Origin: Caproicibacter sp047777415
Lineage (GTDB): Bacteria > Bacillota > Clostridia > Oscillospirales > Acutalibacteraceae
DNA: 64,000 bases
NCBI GenBank assembly: GCA_047777415.1
Contig: JBKEEO010000001.1
Coordinates: 1,240,001-1,304,000, forward strand
Reading direction: 5' to 3'
Shown: in pieces, positions 1 through 8,709 of the stretch
Layout: each line of letters begins with the position of its first letter
Position numbering within the stretch: position 1 is the first letter of the stretch
Translations under genes and position numbers: made by a program
The notes under the pieces: generated by a model
The model's database searches: none
Told to the model about the DNA's origin: nothing
The model's input: only the letters and a program-made list of their open reading frames with translations

Positions 1-783
1 CTCGAAACCCATATTATTGGTCAATGCGTTGGTGATGCTCCTGATCCGCGGTTGAATAATTTTGCGCCGGCATCTTTGGCAGACAAACCGGAAGAGATTC
101 GTGCATGGGCTATTGATCAGATGAAAAAGTCAGCAATTGTTGCGCGTAAATTAGGAGCACATATTATCACGGGATTCACGGGTTCCCCCATATGGAGATA
201 TTTTTATAGTTTTCCGCAGACCACAGAAAAGATGGTGGAAGATGGATTTGATGAAATTGTATCCCTTTGGACACCTATCTTGGATGAATTTAAGAAAAAC
301 GATGTTGTTTTTGCTTTTGAGGTACACCCCGGTGAAATAGCATTTGACTACTATACAACACAAAAATTACTGGAAAAATTTAAGGACAATACCACCTTTG
401 GCCTGAACTTTGATCCCAGCCACTTGATCTGGCAAGGCATAAAACCGCATCTGTTTTTAAGCGACTTTCGGGATAGAGTTTATCACGTCCATATGAAGGA
501 TGCTGCAGTTACTCTTGACGGGCGCTCGGGGCTGCTTTGCTCACATATCGATTTCGGCAGTCTGAAACGAGGCTGGAATTTCCGCTCGCTTGGGCATGGC
601 GATGTTAATTTTGAAGAAATCATCCGTGTACTCAATGATATGAATTATACGGGACCGCTTTCTGTCGAATGGGAAGACAGTGGAATGGATCGTATCGCCG
701 GGGCCACTGAAGCTGCAGCTTTTGTGCGTCGTGTGGATTTTGAGGCCAGCGGGGTTAAATTTGATGCCGCAATGGCAAATTAA
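1..783 (+). CDS. sugar phosphate isomerase/epimerase (5' end outside window)
   Basis: The open frame runs in from base 1, so the N-terminus lies outside the window; the TTG at 52 is not the real start. About 260 residues are visible and resemble the xylose-isomerase-like TIM-barrel family (AP endonuclease family 2 fold). Typical family signatures seen are FEVHPGEIAFD, NFDPSHLIWQG, a VYHVHMKDA strand and SVEWEDSGMD near the end, which supply the metal-binding Glu/Asp/His residues. It probably isomerises or epimerises a sugar or inositol derivative; the substrate cannot be told. It is followed 34 bp later by a Gfo/Idh/MocA oxidoreductase, the usual partner in inositol or sugar catabolism, so the two probably form an operon. 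Confidence 0.85.
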   Translation, partial: LETHIIGQCVGDAPDPRLNNFAPASLADKPEEIRAWAIDQMKKSAIVARKLGAHIITGFTGSPIWRYFYSFPQTTEKMVEDGFDEIVSLWTPILDEFKKNDVVFAFEVHPGEIAFDYYTTQKLLEKFKDNTTFGLNFDPSHLIWQGIKPHLFLSDFRDRVYHVHMKDAAVTLDGRSGLLCSHIDFGSLKRGWNFRSLGHGDVNFEEIIRVLNDMNYTGPLSVEWEDSGMDRIAGATEAAAFVRRVDFEASGVKFDAAMAN

Positions 784-817
784 TATAAAGTTTCAAGCAA
801 ATTAAGGGGGACTCGCA

Positions 818-1957
818 GTGGAAAAGATTCGCTATGGCATGGTAGGGGGAGGCCTTCATGCTTTTATAGGTGAAGTACATAGAAAAGCAATTAATTTTGA
901 CGTTCGGGCTGAACTGGTGGCAGGTTGTTTCAGTACAAAACCCGAACGTAATCTTGAAACTGCCGAAGCATATGGAATTTCGAAAGAAAGGGTGTATTCA
1001 TCCTATCAGGAAATGGCTGAAAAGGAAGCACTGCGTCCGGATGGGATTCAATTTGTATCCATTGTTGTTCCGAATTCCCTGCATTATCAGGTTGCAAAAG
1101 AGTTCCTTTTAAAAGGAATTCATGTCATGTGTGAAAAACCGCTTTGTCTTGAACCAAAACAGGCATTAGAACTGGAACAAATTGCAAAGGAGAAACATCT
1201 TTTATTCGGAGTTACATACACATACACAGGATACACCATGAGTAAAGTTATGAGAGAAATGGTGCAAAGCGGGAAGATTGGAGATATTGTTGCTGTCAAT
1301 GCTGAGTATGTGCAGGATTGGTTACTGGATTATTTATCTGCAGATTCCGATAAATCCGGCAATCTTTCAATTTGGCGAACAGACCCAAAAATGAGTGGGA
1401 TTTCAAACTGCGTTGGAGATATTGGAACACATATTGAAAATTACGTGCATTATGTAACCGGGTTAAAAATCAAACGCCTGTGTGCAACAGTGAACCGATA
1501 TGGTCATCCCCTTGATATGAATGCCAATATTCTTTTGGAATATGACAATGGAATCAATGGTGCATATTGGTGCTCACAAGTTGCTGCCGGCAAATTGAAT
1601 GGATTAACCGTTAGGGTCTATGGCACCAAAGGTTCCCTGGAATGGGAGCAGCATTATCCGGATTACTTGAAATATACACCAAAAGGTCAGCCTACCCAAA
1701 CGCTCTCCCGCGGGAACAACTATTTTGGAGAGAAAGCCGCTGCGTATAGCCGGCTTCCTGCAGGACATCCAGAAGGCCTATATATTGCGTTTGCCAATAT
1801 TTACAAAAACTATATCTCTGCACTGATTGCATTAAAGGAAGGGAACAGTACCAGTGAATTTGATTTTCCTTCGGTATCGGATGGCGTAAACGGTGTTAAA
1901 TTCATACATGCAGTCATTGAAAGTGCAGACAATGATTCCAAATGGGTGAATTTGTAA
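818..1957 (+). CDS. Gfo/Idh/MocA family NAD(P)-dependent oxidoreductase
   Basis: A 379-residue protein, normal family length. The N-terminal Rossmann segment has the glycine-rich MVGGGLHAFIGEVH, followed by the conserved VPNSLHYQVAKEFLLKG and the family hallmark HVMCEKPLCL (EKP motif) around residues 105-115. The C-terminal half is the alpha/beta substrate domain with the usual DIGTHIENYVHYVTG block holding the catalytic-type Asp/His. The start is GTG at 818, chosen because AAGGGGG lies 8 bp upstream. Members oxidise or epimerise sugars and cyclitols with NAD(P) in the cytoplasm. The isomerase upstream suggests a shared sugar-acid or inositol pathway; the exact substrate is unknown. Confidence 0.88.
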   Translation: MEKIRYGMVGGGLHAFIGEVHRKAINFDVRAELVAGCFSTKPERNLETAEAYGISKERVYSSYQEMAEKEALRPDGIQFVSIVVPNSLHYQVAKEFLLKGIHVMCEKPLCLEPKQALELEQIAKEKHLLFGVTYTYTGYTMSKVMREMVQSGKIGDIVAVNAEYVQDWLLDYLSADSDKSGNLSIWRTDPKMSGISNCVGDIGTHIENYVHYVTGLKIKRLCATVNRYGHPLDMNANILLEYDNGINGAYWCSQVAAGKLNGLTVRVYGTKGSLEWEQHYPDYLKYTPKGQPTQTLSRGNNYFGEKAAAYSRLPAGHPEGLYIAFANIYKNYISALIALKEGNSTSEFDFPSVSDGVNGVKFIHAVIESADNDSKWVNL

Positions 1958-2431
1958 TTAATCCGTAATATTTATGTGTAAATCAGAACTAAGGTAATTT
2001 TTTGATTTGTAACATAAATCAGAAGGTTGGATATTCTCCTGTTTGATTCATTTTCCTCAAAACTGCCGAGGTATGAAGCTGAAATTGCAAAGGCAGATTT
2101 GAGGAATTTTTAATTTTTAGGCACAATCAGCCTGCCGCTCGGTCGGCAAACTGGATGTTTAGCTGGTTTAGAACCTTGTCTCAATTTCGACACCTGCATG
2201 TCCTATGTTCTACAATCTTTTTCGACGCCAAATACAACATTTTACGCAAGGAATCATCATTTGTAAAGGATGGCTTATTTGGGTAATCCCCCGTAACTGA
2301 TGATTCAAACGGTGCTGTTGACATACTCCCTTAAAAGTTCAGCCGTTACTTTGCTCATTAAAAAGACTTCCTCGTATTATATAAAAGTAGTAGTTTTTAG
2401 AGTTCGTCTCCAAGAACTTTTTAATTTATGC
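1958..2431. other. intergenic region, no gene seen
   Basis: No convincing coding frame. A short TGCCG-CGGCA hairpin lies near 2132-2147, possibly ending the oxidoreductase transcript. A TTGACA at 2318-2323 has no good -10 partner. The 75-codon frame in 2300-2527 has no ribosome binding site and crosses the structured region before the IS110 transposase. The left end of the IS110 element may lie in this stretch, but no boundary can be placed by eye. Confidence 0.4.
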
Positions 2432-2437
2432 TACACT

Positions 2438-2612
2438 GTAATGGATGCTGTGGATTGGTTAGACTTCCTACCGCATGACGGTTTCAGAAAGGCTCCAACC
2501 ACAGACCTTTACGAATTTGTTAATTAGTTAGATACCGCCAGACGGTTTATTTAGAACGAGGTTACAAGACGTAAAGTGCCCTGTGGGTCCATACAGTATC
2601 AAATAAACTCTT
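2438..2612 (+). ncRNA. candidate IS110 guide (bridge/seek) RNA region
   Basis: This non-coding segment lies just before the IS110 transposase. It contains two copies of a 16-base imperfect direct repeat, TACCGCATGACGGTTT at 2469-2484 and TACCGCCAGACGGTTT at 2534-2549. Each can fold as an ACCG/CGGT stem with a different five-base loop (CATGA, CCAGA). A -10-like TACACT at 2432-2437 lies upstream. IS110-group elements are known to encode a structured guide RNA with two specificity loops in the non-coding end before the transposase. Assignment here is inference from position and paired hairpins; the loops have not been matched to target or donor sequence. Confidence 0.4.
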
Positions 2613-2625
2613 CGGAGGTATCGTT

Positions 2626-3822
2626 ATGGTTTATGTAGGAATCGACATAGCCAAGAACAAGCATGATTGTTTCATCGTAAATTCCGATGGTGAAGTTCTG
2701 TTTGATGTATTCACCATACAAAACAACATTGATGGTTTTGAAGATTTGCTTTTCAAAATCAATAGTGTCGAGAAAAATGCAGACAAAGTAAAAGTAGGAC
2801 TTGAAGCCACGGGACACTACAGTTGCAACATTCTCGGATTCTTGAAAAACAAAGGTATACCAACCATCGTAATCAATCCGTTGTACACCAGTCTAAGCCG
2901 GAAAAGCATCAGTCTGCGTAAAACTAAAACAGACAAGGTAGATGCTCGTACAATTGCAAGTATGATAATGTCTGACGTGAGCTTAAGGCCCTACTCTGAC
3001 AAATTATATCACAATGAGGATTTAAAATCATTAACAAGATACAGATTTGATAAAGTTTCACAAAGAGCAAAATTAAAGCAGTCCGTTTCAAGGCTTGTAA
3101 CCATACTTTTTCCCGAACTTGAAACGCTTGTATCCACTCTGCACGGAAAGGCTGTTTATGAGCTTTTGTTAAAATTTCCAAGTGCACAGCACATTGCATC
3201 CGCTAATCTCAAGCATCTCACACATTTATTGGACAATGCATCAAAGGGACGATTTAAAAAAGTTACAGCAGATGAAATTCGAGAAGCTGCCAGACGGTCC
3301 ATCAGTTCCTACCTGCCTGCAAAATCACTCGAGCTGAGGCATACAATTAGGCTCATCCGTGAACTTAACAGTGAGATAACCGAGATTGAAGCTGAGATTA
3401 AAAAGATTATGGATGCCATTGACTCTCCAATTCTTGGGGTTCCAGGTATTGAACAAATCCTCGGAGCCATGATTATTGCTGAAATCGGAGATTTCTCTCA
3501 TTTTGACAGTCCTGACAAAATACTTGCCTTTGCAGGTTGCTCCCCATCTACATATCAATCCGGAAAACTTTATTCCTCCCATGCAAAGATGGAGAAACGT
3601 GGTTCAAGGTATCTTCGTTGGGCACTCTTAAATGCAGCTGCCTATGTTTGCAAGTGGGAGCCTACATTTGCGGCTTACCTTCACAAAAAACGTTCGGAAG
3701 GTAAGCATTACTACGTTGCGCTTTCACATGCGGCAAAGAAGCTTGTGAGAGTTCTGTACCATTTAGAAAACGACTGGCGAAACCTACCGACCAATAGCTA
3801 TTCTTTCTTGAACCTGAGCTAA
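2626..3822 (+). CDS. IS110 family transposase
   Basis: 398 residues, full length for the family. The N-terminal RuvC-like DEDD domain begins with GIDIAKNKHD (first Asp at residue 6), continues with GLEATGHY and KTKTDKVDARTIA, which carry the Glu and Asp ligands. The C-terminal Transposase_20 domain has VPGIEQILGAMIIAEIGD and a GCSPSTYQSGK segment with the Ser of the serine-recombinase-like active site, then GSRYLRWAL. Start ATG is preceded by CGGAGG at 7 bp. The enzyme works with an element-encoded guide RNA in characterised relatives. The frame is intact, so the element may be active. Confidence 0.93.
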   Translation: MVYVGIDIAKNKHDCFIVNSDGEVLFDVFTIQNNIDGFEDLLFKINSVEKNADKVKVGLEATGHYSCNILGFLKNKGIPTIVINPLYTSLSRKSISLRKTKTDKVDARTIASMIMSDVSLRPYSDKLYHNEDLKSLTRYRFDKVSQRAKLKQSVSRLVTILFPELETLVSTLHGKAVYELLLKFPSAQHIASANLKHLTHLLDNASKGRFKKVTADEIREAARRSISSYLPAKSLELRHTIRLIRELNSEITEIEAEIKKIMDAIDSPILGVPGIEQILGAMIIAEIGDFSHFDSPDKILAFAGCSPSTYQSGKLYSSHAKMEKRGSRYLRWALLNAAAYVCKWEPTFAAYLHKKRSEGKHYYVALSHAAKKLVRVLYHLENDWRNLPTNSYSFLNLS

Positions 3823-3830
3823 AATTTAAT

Positions 3831-3919
3831 ACAAATCAGCTGGCACAGCGTACCCTTGACAAACAGAAAGCTTCAAATGCTACAATTTTTTGAGCGAGGG
3901 TAAACTGTGCTTGATTTGT
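3831..3919 (+). other. long imperfect hairpin after the IS110 transposase
   Basis: ACAAATCA (3831-3838), CACAG (3844-3848) and ACCCT (3852-3856) can pair with AGGGT (3897-3901), CTGTG (3905-3909) and TGATTTGT (3912-3919), separated by small internal loops. The apical loop contains TTGACA (3856-3861) and TACAAT (3881-3886), 19 bp apart, which resembles a promoter. It could be the right-end recombination structure of the element, an outward promoter, or part of a structured RNA; the sequence does not decide between these. Confidence 0.4.
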
Positions 3920-3951
3920 TATTCCCTCCGTCACCTTCGCTAATGCTTTTT

Positions 3952-3990
3952 CAGCATTTGAATGCTGTTTGTCATGGGCGGTTTTTTTTT
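3952..3990 (+). terminator. terminator-like hairpin and T-run after IS110
   Basis: A perfect palindrome CAGCATTTGAATGCTG (3952-3967) is followed by a nine-T run at 3982-3990. The distance between hairpin and T-run is longer than in a textbook intrinsic terminator, so this may be a composite of element end and host terminator. Confidence 0.35.
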
Positions 3991-4141
3991 CGCAAAATCT
4001 TTTTTTAGGCTTGACTTTTAATAGTTAGTCTTTCAAACTTCTATTTAATTCACAATCTTGTCTGAAAGGAAGTCTGACATTCAATTTTTACACAAGTTTT
4101 ATATGGCCTCTTTCTATAATGGTGAATTTTAACAATAGTTT

Positions 4142-4531
4142 TTACAATAGCTCCATTATTCGTTCAAATGGTATATTTTCTCTTATTATTTTCAGTGCCT
4201 CTGTCCGATTCTTGCCCTTGATTTTATCAACAATGGATTTCAACAGATTTTTATCTTCGCCCAATGCTTCTGCCAACCACAATAATGTTTCTGGTCTTCC
4301 AAAATGGTTATACATATTTCGTGCACTATGATTTGGCTTATGTTTAAAATCAGATAAACCACTTGTGGGCTGGAACAGACACCACACAACCAAATGCTCT
4401 CTTTGACATGACCACCATCTACCATTTTTTTGTCCATATTTCTCATCATATTCCATTGAAATGGGAGTATTTACAGTTTTCATGGAAATTTCTCTTGCAA
4501 AATCTAATACATCCATATCTTCTTGATTCAT
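4142..4531 (-). CDS. hypothetical protein, 129 aa
   Basis: Not recognised. The predicted protein is soluble, rich in Trp and charged residues, with no signal peptide or membrane segment. A central part (SARNMYNHFGRPETLLWLAEALGE) followed by an alpha-helical C-terminus (LLKSIVDKIKGKNRTEALKIIREN) looks like a genuine folded protein rather than a chance frame. AGGAAG lies 9 bp before the ATG, which supports the start. It stands alone between the IS110 element and the Pho operon, so context gives no function. Confidence 0.6.
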   Translation of the reverse strand: MNQEDMDVLDFAREISMKTVNTPISMEYDEKYGQKNGRWWSCQREHLVVWCLFQPTSGLSDFKHKPNHSARNMYNHFGRPETLLWLAEALGEDKNLLKSIVDKIKGKNRTEALKIIRENIPFERIMELL

Positions 4532-4889
4532 CCTTATGACTTCCTAAATCTAATTTTAAAATTTTCTGAACTCTGACGTCTATTATGCTAACTCACTTCA
4601 GTGGCATCTAACTTTGCAACTCAATCTACACATTTTCAAACGGTCTGCTTTGTTGGATAAGTTACCAGAGTGAGTTTTATTTTCAAAATGCCTAAAAAAA
4701 GTCAAATGCCGAAAATCTCAAGATTACTGGTTTTTTACACATCTGTCAGTTTATTTGCGATATTAAAACAACACTCCACATGGAACGAGCTGTTCGGATG
4801 GATTTTGGGTTGATTATTAAATCTTACGTTTATGGGAACATATCGAAGGATACATATCCACATAACACCGCCACAGGCGTTATTCGGTT
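4532..4889. repeat. intergenic region with a diverged copy of a repeated unit (R1)
   Basis: No gene. The stretch from about 4605 resembles three other places in the window (14542, 17861, 50741): a shared core of the form ATCTAA...AACTCAA..CTACACA. On the minus strand a DMFP-coding GATATGTTCCC (4834-4844) and an HVEC-coding segment (4769-4782) recall the 3' end of rumA, but too diverged to be certain. A weak ACGCC/GGCGT hairpin near 4866-4880 could end the phoR transcript. Confidence 0.35.
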
Positions 4890-6560
4890 TTATTGATCGC
4901 GTCTAAATATAACTGTAATCGTTGTACCCTTTCCGGGCTCGCTCAACAGTTGAACGCTTGCATGATGAAATTCTGCACTGTGCTTTACAATGGAAAGCCC
5001 CAGCCCGGTTCCGCCAGTTTCTCTTGAATGGGACTTGTCGATTCTATAAAAGCGTTCAAACACCCGACTTTGATATTCCTTTGGAATACCAAAACCATTA
5101 TCGGCAACAGTCAGTACAACCTGATGAGGAAACGGTATGACACTTACATCAACCTTGCCTTTTTCATAATTATATTTGATTGCATTGTCACACAGGTTAT
5201 AAATCATCTCTGACAGAATTTGCTTAACGCCGGAAATGACAGCTTTCTTACCGCTGACTGACAGCTTAATTTGTTTTTGCTGCGCACGGGGGGAAAGTCT
5301 GCTAACTGTTTCTTTTGCCAATTCCAATAAATCAATCTCTTCAAAAGGAAGCTGAATGTTTTTCTCATCGAGTCTGGAGATCCGTATTACATCATCTATG
5401 AGATTTATCAGATGCCTTGCTTCGTTGTATATGCGGTTGGAAAACTCAACGATGTTTTCAGGCTGCACCATGCCGTTTTTCATCAGTTCTGCGTAACCTG
5501 AAATGGAGGTAAGCGGCGTTTTGAGTTCATGTGACACGTTAGCCGCAAACTCACGACGCATTTTTTCGGCAGATTGTTTTTCTGTTACATCCAGTATAAA
5601 CAGAATAACTCCTTTGACAACCTCATCGTCCTTAACGGGACTGGCCAGTAAATTAAAAAAATCCTCACCGATTGTGAATGTAATTTCATATGAACGCCCT
5701 TGCATAGCTGTTTCTATTGCTTTTTGGAGGGGTATGCTTCGATCCAATGTTAATATGTGCCGGTTTATTATATCCTGCGCACTAACATTGAATATGCCTG
5801 TAGCACTTTTATTAAGAAATAGGATAACCCCTTTGTTGTTTAAAACAATGATTCCTTCTCTAATATTTTCCGTGATTGCATTAAACTCTTCTTGCTTCTC
5901 TTTCAGCTTTTTAAACTGGCTTTTGATTTGGTCGTTTTGCCTAGCCATGCGGGATAGCAATGGAAACAGTTCGTCATAAACATCATTGGATAATGGGTTC
6001 TCCAAATCTAAGTTATTTATCGGTAAAATAATTTTTTTCGTTAATAGGTTGGCAATTATCATGGTCAAAATGACAATCAGCAATATAATGAAAGCCATAT
6101 AAGGCATAAAAGCTAAAACTGATTTGAAAACGCTGTTTATTGTGACGGATACTCTTAGAACTGTGCCATCATTGAGCCGAACGGCCCGATAAAAGGTTTG
6201 GGTACCAAGAGTTTTTGAAAGGTGAACTGCTTCACCGGAGTCGTGAATTAGTGCATCTGCAATTTCCGGTCTGTTGCGGTGATTCTCCATACTTTTTGCG
6301 TCGGCCATATTGTCAAATAAAACTGTGCCATCATTCGCTATCCATGTGATTCTGCTGGAACTTTCTTGATCTGCAAAGCGGGAAAAAAATTCTTCTCCGA
6401 TTCGATTGTACGCGGTTGAGATAAAAAGAGTTTCATTTCTGATTTCTTGCTGCATTCGAAGATAGAAAGCCCGGTATATCACCCCGGTTATCAGGAACGA
6501 AGTAAGGAAAATGGATATGAGGGCTAACATCAGCATGTTTTTATAAATACGCTTTTTCAT
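4890..6560 (-). CDS. phoR: PhoR-type sensor histidine kinase
   Basis: 556 residues. An N-terminal membrane helix (about 8-30) and a second near 150-172 enclose an extracytoplasmic sensor loop. A HAMP-like linker and a PAS-like domain (about 225-330) follow. The HisKA H-box FAANVSHELKTPLTSI carries the phospho-acceptor His. The ATPase domain shows the N-box NLCDNAIKYN, G1 DNGFGIP and G2 GTGLGLSI. It should autophosphorylate and pass phosphate to the response regulator encoded just upstream, with a 4-bp ATGA overlap. Last gene of the pst-pho operon. All catalytic motifs are present. Assigned as PhoR by the operon; the family alone would only give a generic kinase. Confidence 0.92.
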   Translation of the reverse strand: MKKRIYKNMLMLALISIFLTSFLITGVIYRAFYLRMQQEIRNETLFISTAYNRIGEEFFSRFADQESSSRITWIANDGTVLFDNMADAKSMENHRNRPEIADALIHDSGEAVHLSKTLGTQTFYRAVRLNDGTVLRVSVTINSVFKSVLAFMPYMAFIILLIVILTMIIANLLTKKIILPINNLDLENPLSNDVYDELFPLLSRMARQNDQIKSQFKKLKEKQEEFNAITENIREGIIVLNNKGVILFLNKSATGIFNVSAQDIINRHILTLDRSIPLQKAIETAMQGRSYEITFTIGEDFFNLLASPVKDDEVVKGVILFILDVTEKQSAEKMRREFAANVSHELKTPLTSISGYAELMKNGMVQPENIVEFSNRIYNEARHLINLIDDVIRISRLDEKNIQLPFEEIDLLELAKETVSRLSPRAQQKQIKLSVSGKKAVISGVKQILSEMIYNLCDNAIKYNYEKGKVDVSVIPFPHQVVLTVADNGFGIPKEYQSRVFERFYRIDKSHSRETGGTGLGLSIVKHSAEFHHASVQLLSEPGKGTTITVIFRRDQ

Positions 6561-7231
6561 GCTTTTCCTCCGATTTTATAGCCAACTCCTCTCACTGTTT
6601 CAATCACTGAGCCCGCTGCACCGAGTTTTTGCCGTAGGGAACGGATATGTACATCCAAAGTACGGGTTTCGCCTTCATATTCATATCCCCACACTTCTCC
6701 CAACAGCTTGTCCCTTGTAAGCACGATGCCTGAATTTTCCATCAGATATTTCAAAAGCTCAAATTCTTTGAACGTAAGAGTAACCTCTTTTCCGCCTGCT
6801 GTCACAACATGCCTGTCAATATACATTGTTAAACCACCAACAGACAGTTCGGATGATCTGTTTAGATTTCCGGATCTTCTTAGAACAGCTTTGACCCGGG
6901 ACAAAAACTCCATAATACCAAAAGGCTTGGTTATATAATCATCAGCTCCGCTGTCCAGCCCAATCACCTTATCGTATTCTGCGCTCTTGGCGGTAATCAT
7001 GATGACAGGAATGTGTCGGGTTTTCGGTGATGCTTTTAGGCGGTTCAATATGACGATTCCGTCTTCGCCCGGCAGCATGATATCAAGCAATATTAAGTCA
7101 GGCAACCTGCTTTCCAATGCTTTGAAAAAAGGTTTGCCTTCGCTAAATCCATTGGCTTCATAACCATTCGATTTTAGTGCATATATGATAAGCTCCCGTA
7201 TGCTTTTGTCATCCTCCACACAGAAGATCAT
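6557..7231 (-). CDS. phoP: PhoP/PhoB-type response regulator (OmpR family)
   Basis: 224 residues from the start chosen here. The receiver domain has the acidic pair EDD near the N-terminus, the phospho-acceptor Asp in LILLDIMLPGEDG, Thr in MITAKS and Lys in YITKPFG. The C-terminal winged helix ends with GETRTLDVHIRSLRQKLG and VRGVGYKI. The start at 7231 is preferred to a longer frame from 7276 because GGAGGA lies 5 bp upstream and the ATG overlaps the phoU stop as ATGA. It overlaps phoR by ATGA as well, so phoU, phoP and phoR are translationally coupled. It should activate Pho-box promoters, including that of pstS, when phosphate is low. Confidence 0.93.
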   Translation of the reverse strand: MIFCVEDDKSIRELIIYALKSNGYEANGFSEGKPFFKALESRLPDLILLDIMLPGEDGIVILNRLKASPKTRHIPVIMITAKSAEYDKVIGLDSGADDYITKPFGIMEFLSRVKAVLRRSGNLNRSSELSVGGLTMYIDRHVVTAGGKEVTLTFKEFELLKYLMENSGIVLTRDKLLGEVWGYEYEGETRTLDVHIRSLRQKLGAAGSVIETVRGVGYKIGGKA

Positions 7232-7878
7232 TTTTCTTCCTCCACATGTTTGCCGGTAATAGAAAATACAACCCATTCTGCAATGTTTGTGGTATGATCA
7301 CCGATTCGTTCGAAATATTTGGCAATCATCATCAGGTCGATTGCAAATTCACCGTTATTAGTATCTTCATTAATCAGTTTGATCATATCAGATTTTACAT
7401 CATTAAACAAATTATCTACTACATCATCATATTCTATTACATCTCTGGCAAGCTTTAAATCCTGTTTGACATAAGCATCAATACTGTCGGTAACCATTTT
7501 TATTGTGGCCTTTGCCATGTCTGCAATATGATTTGTGTTATTTGCTGCTTTTATATTGGCAAGCAAAGTGATTTCTGATATATCTGCAGCTTGGTCCCCG
7601 ATTCGCTCCATATCCGTTATCATCTTCAGTGCGGATGAAATCTGGCGCAAATCTTTGGCAACCGGTTGATATTGGAGAAGCAATTTAAGGCAGACGTTTT
7701 CAATTTCCCTCTCCTTATGGTTTATGTCCTCATCTGACGCAATTGCTTTTTTGGCTAGTTCGATATCCCCGTTGATAAGCGCTTTTGTCGCATTTGCTAT
7801 GGCGTCTTCACACAAAGCACCCATCTGTATCATCTGAGTCTTTAAAAAATCGAGTTGTTCGTCAAATTTATTTCTCAT
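7228..7878 (-). CDS. phoU: phosphate signalling protein PhoU
   Basis: 216 residues, the standard length, made of two similar three-helix PhoU repeats. The metal-binding type motifs ITDMERIGDQAADI (first repeat) and MIAKYFERIGDHTTNIAEW (second repeat) are intact. PhoU links the Pst transporter to the PhoR kinase and restrains the response under phosphate plenty. It follows pstB with a TAATG stop-start overlap and overlaps phoP by ATGA, so coupling runs through the operon. Confidence 0.95.
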   Translation of the reverse strand: MRNKFDEQLDFLKTQMIQMGALCEDAIANATKALINGDIELAKKAIASDEDINHKEREIENVCLKLLLQYQPVAKDLRQISSALKMITDMERIGDQAADISEITLLANIKAANNTNHIADMAKATIKMVTDSIDAYVKQDLKLARDVIEYDDVVDNLFNDVKSDMIKLINEDTNNGEFAIDLMMIAKYFERIGDHTTNIAEWVVFSITGKHVEEEK

Positions 7879-8627
7879 TACCCAAACCTCCCGGTTATAT
7901 AATCCTCGGTGCGTTTGTCCTTTGGCATGGAGAACAAATCCTCCGCTTTTGCATATTCTATCACTTCGCCGTGCAAAAAGAATGCGACTTTGTCTGCAAT
8001 GCGTACAGCCTGTTGCATATTATGGGTAACTATGATGATGGTATAGTCTTTTTTTAATTTAACAACAAGGTCTTCGATTTTGGATGTTGATATGGGATCC
8101 AGAGCCGACGTCGGTTCATCCATCAGCAAGACTTCGGGCTGTACCGCCAATGCCCTTGCAATACAGAGCCGCTGCTGCTGGCCGCCAGAGAGTTCCAATG
8201 CACTCTTTTTTAAGCGATCCTTTAATTCATCCCATATTGCAGCTTGACGCAGCGATCGTTCCACTATATCATCTAGTTTTATTTTCGATCTGATACCGTG
8301 GGTGCGAGGCCCGAATGCTATATTATCATACACACTGATAGGAAAGGGATTGGGTTTTTGGAAAACCATTCCCACCCGTTTTCGCAGCAGGTTGATGTCT
8401 ATATCACCGTAAATGTTTTCGCCATCGAGCAGGACTTTACCAGTTATTCTGCAACCTTCCACAAGGTCATTCATTCGGTTTAGGCATTTGAGAAGGGTGG
8501 ATTTTCCGCATCCTGATGGCCCGATGAGCGCTGTAATTTTGTTTGCTTTGATATTTAGGTTGATTTTTTTCAATGCCTGAAAATTATTGTAATATAATTC
8601 CAGATTTTCTATACAAATTTTGTCCAT
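7878..8627 (-). CDS. pstB: phosphate ABC transporter ATP-binding protein PstB
   Basis: 249 residues, usual size. Walker A GPSGCGKSTLL (about residues 36-46), Q-loop in MVFQKPNPFPIS, signature LSGGQQQR, Walker B VLLMDEPTSALD and the switch His in IIVTHNM are all present. It powers phosphate import through PstA/PstC in the cytoplasmic membrane. It lies 82 bp after pstA and directly before phoU. Confidence 0.97.
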   Translation of the reverse strand: MDKICIENLELYYNNFQALKKINLNIKANKITALIGPSGCGKSTLLKCLNRMNDLVEGCRITGKVLLDGENIYGDIDINLLRKRVGMVFQKPNPFPISVYDNIAFGPRTHGIRSKIKLDDIVERSLRQAAIWDELKDRLKKSALELSGGQQQRLCIARALAVQPEVLLMDEPTSALDPISTSKIEDLVVKLKKDYTIIIVTHNMQQAVRIADKVAFFLHGEVIEYAKAEDLFSMPKDKRTEDYITGRFG

Positions 8628-8709
8628 ATCTTATCCTTTCTATTTATACCCTTCATCGACTTGTATCGAATATCTGGTATCAAGTATCACCTAATGATTG
8701 TATGGCTTC

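Larger units (their letters stand above)
2432..3990 (+). mobile_element. IS110-family insertion sequence (ends approximate)
   Basis: The element is built around a full-length transposase with structured non-coding DNA on both sides. IS110 elements lack clear terminal inverted repeats and often make no target duplication, so the limits given are the outermost structured sequences, not mapped ends. On the right a long imperfect hairpin (3831-3919) and a terminator-like region with a T-run (to 3990) follow the gene. A single copy is present in the window. Confidence 0.55.

Noticed and set aside
2300..2527. 75-codon plus-strand frame before the IS110 transposase
   Set aside because: No ribosome binding site, odd composition, and it covers the structured non-coding end of the element.
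4769..4845. A definite rumA tail (HVEC, DMFP) before phoR
   Set aside because: The two matches are short and about 50 bases apart with no further rumA similarity; kept only as a weak part of repeat unit R1.
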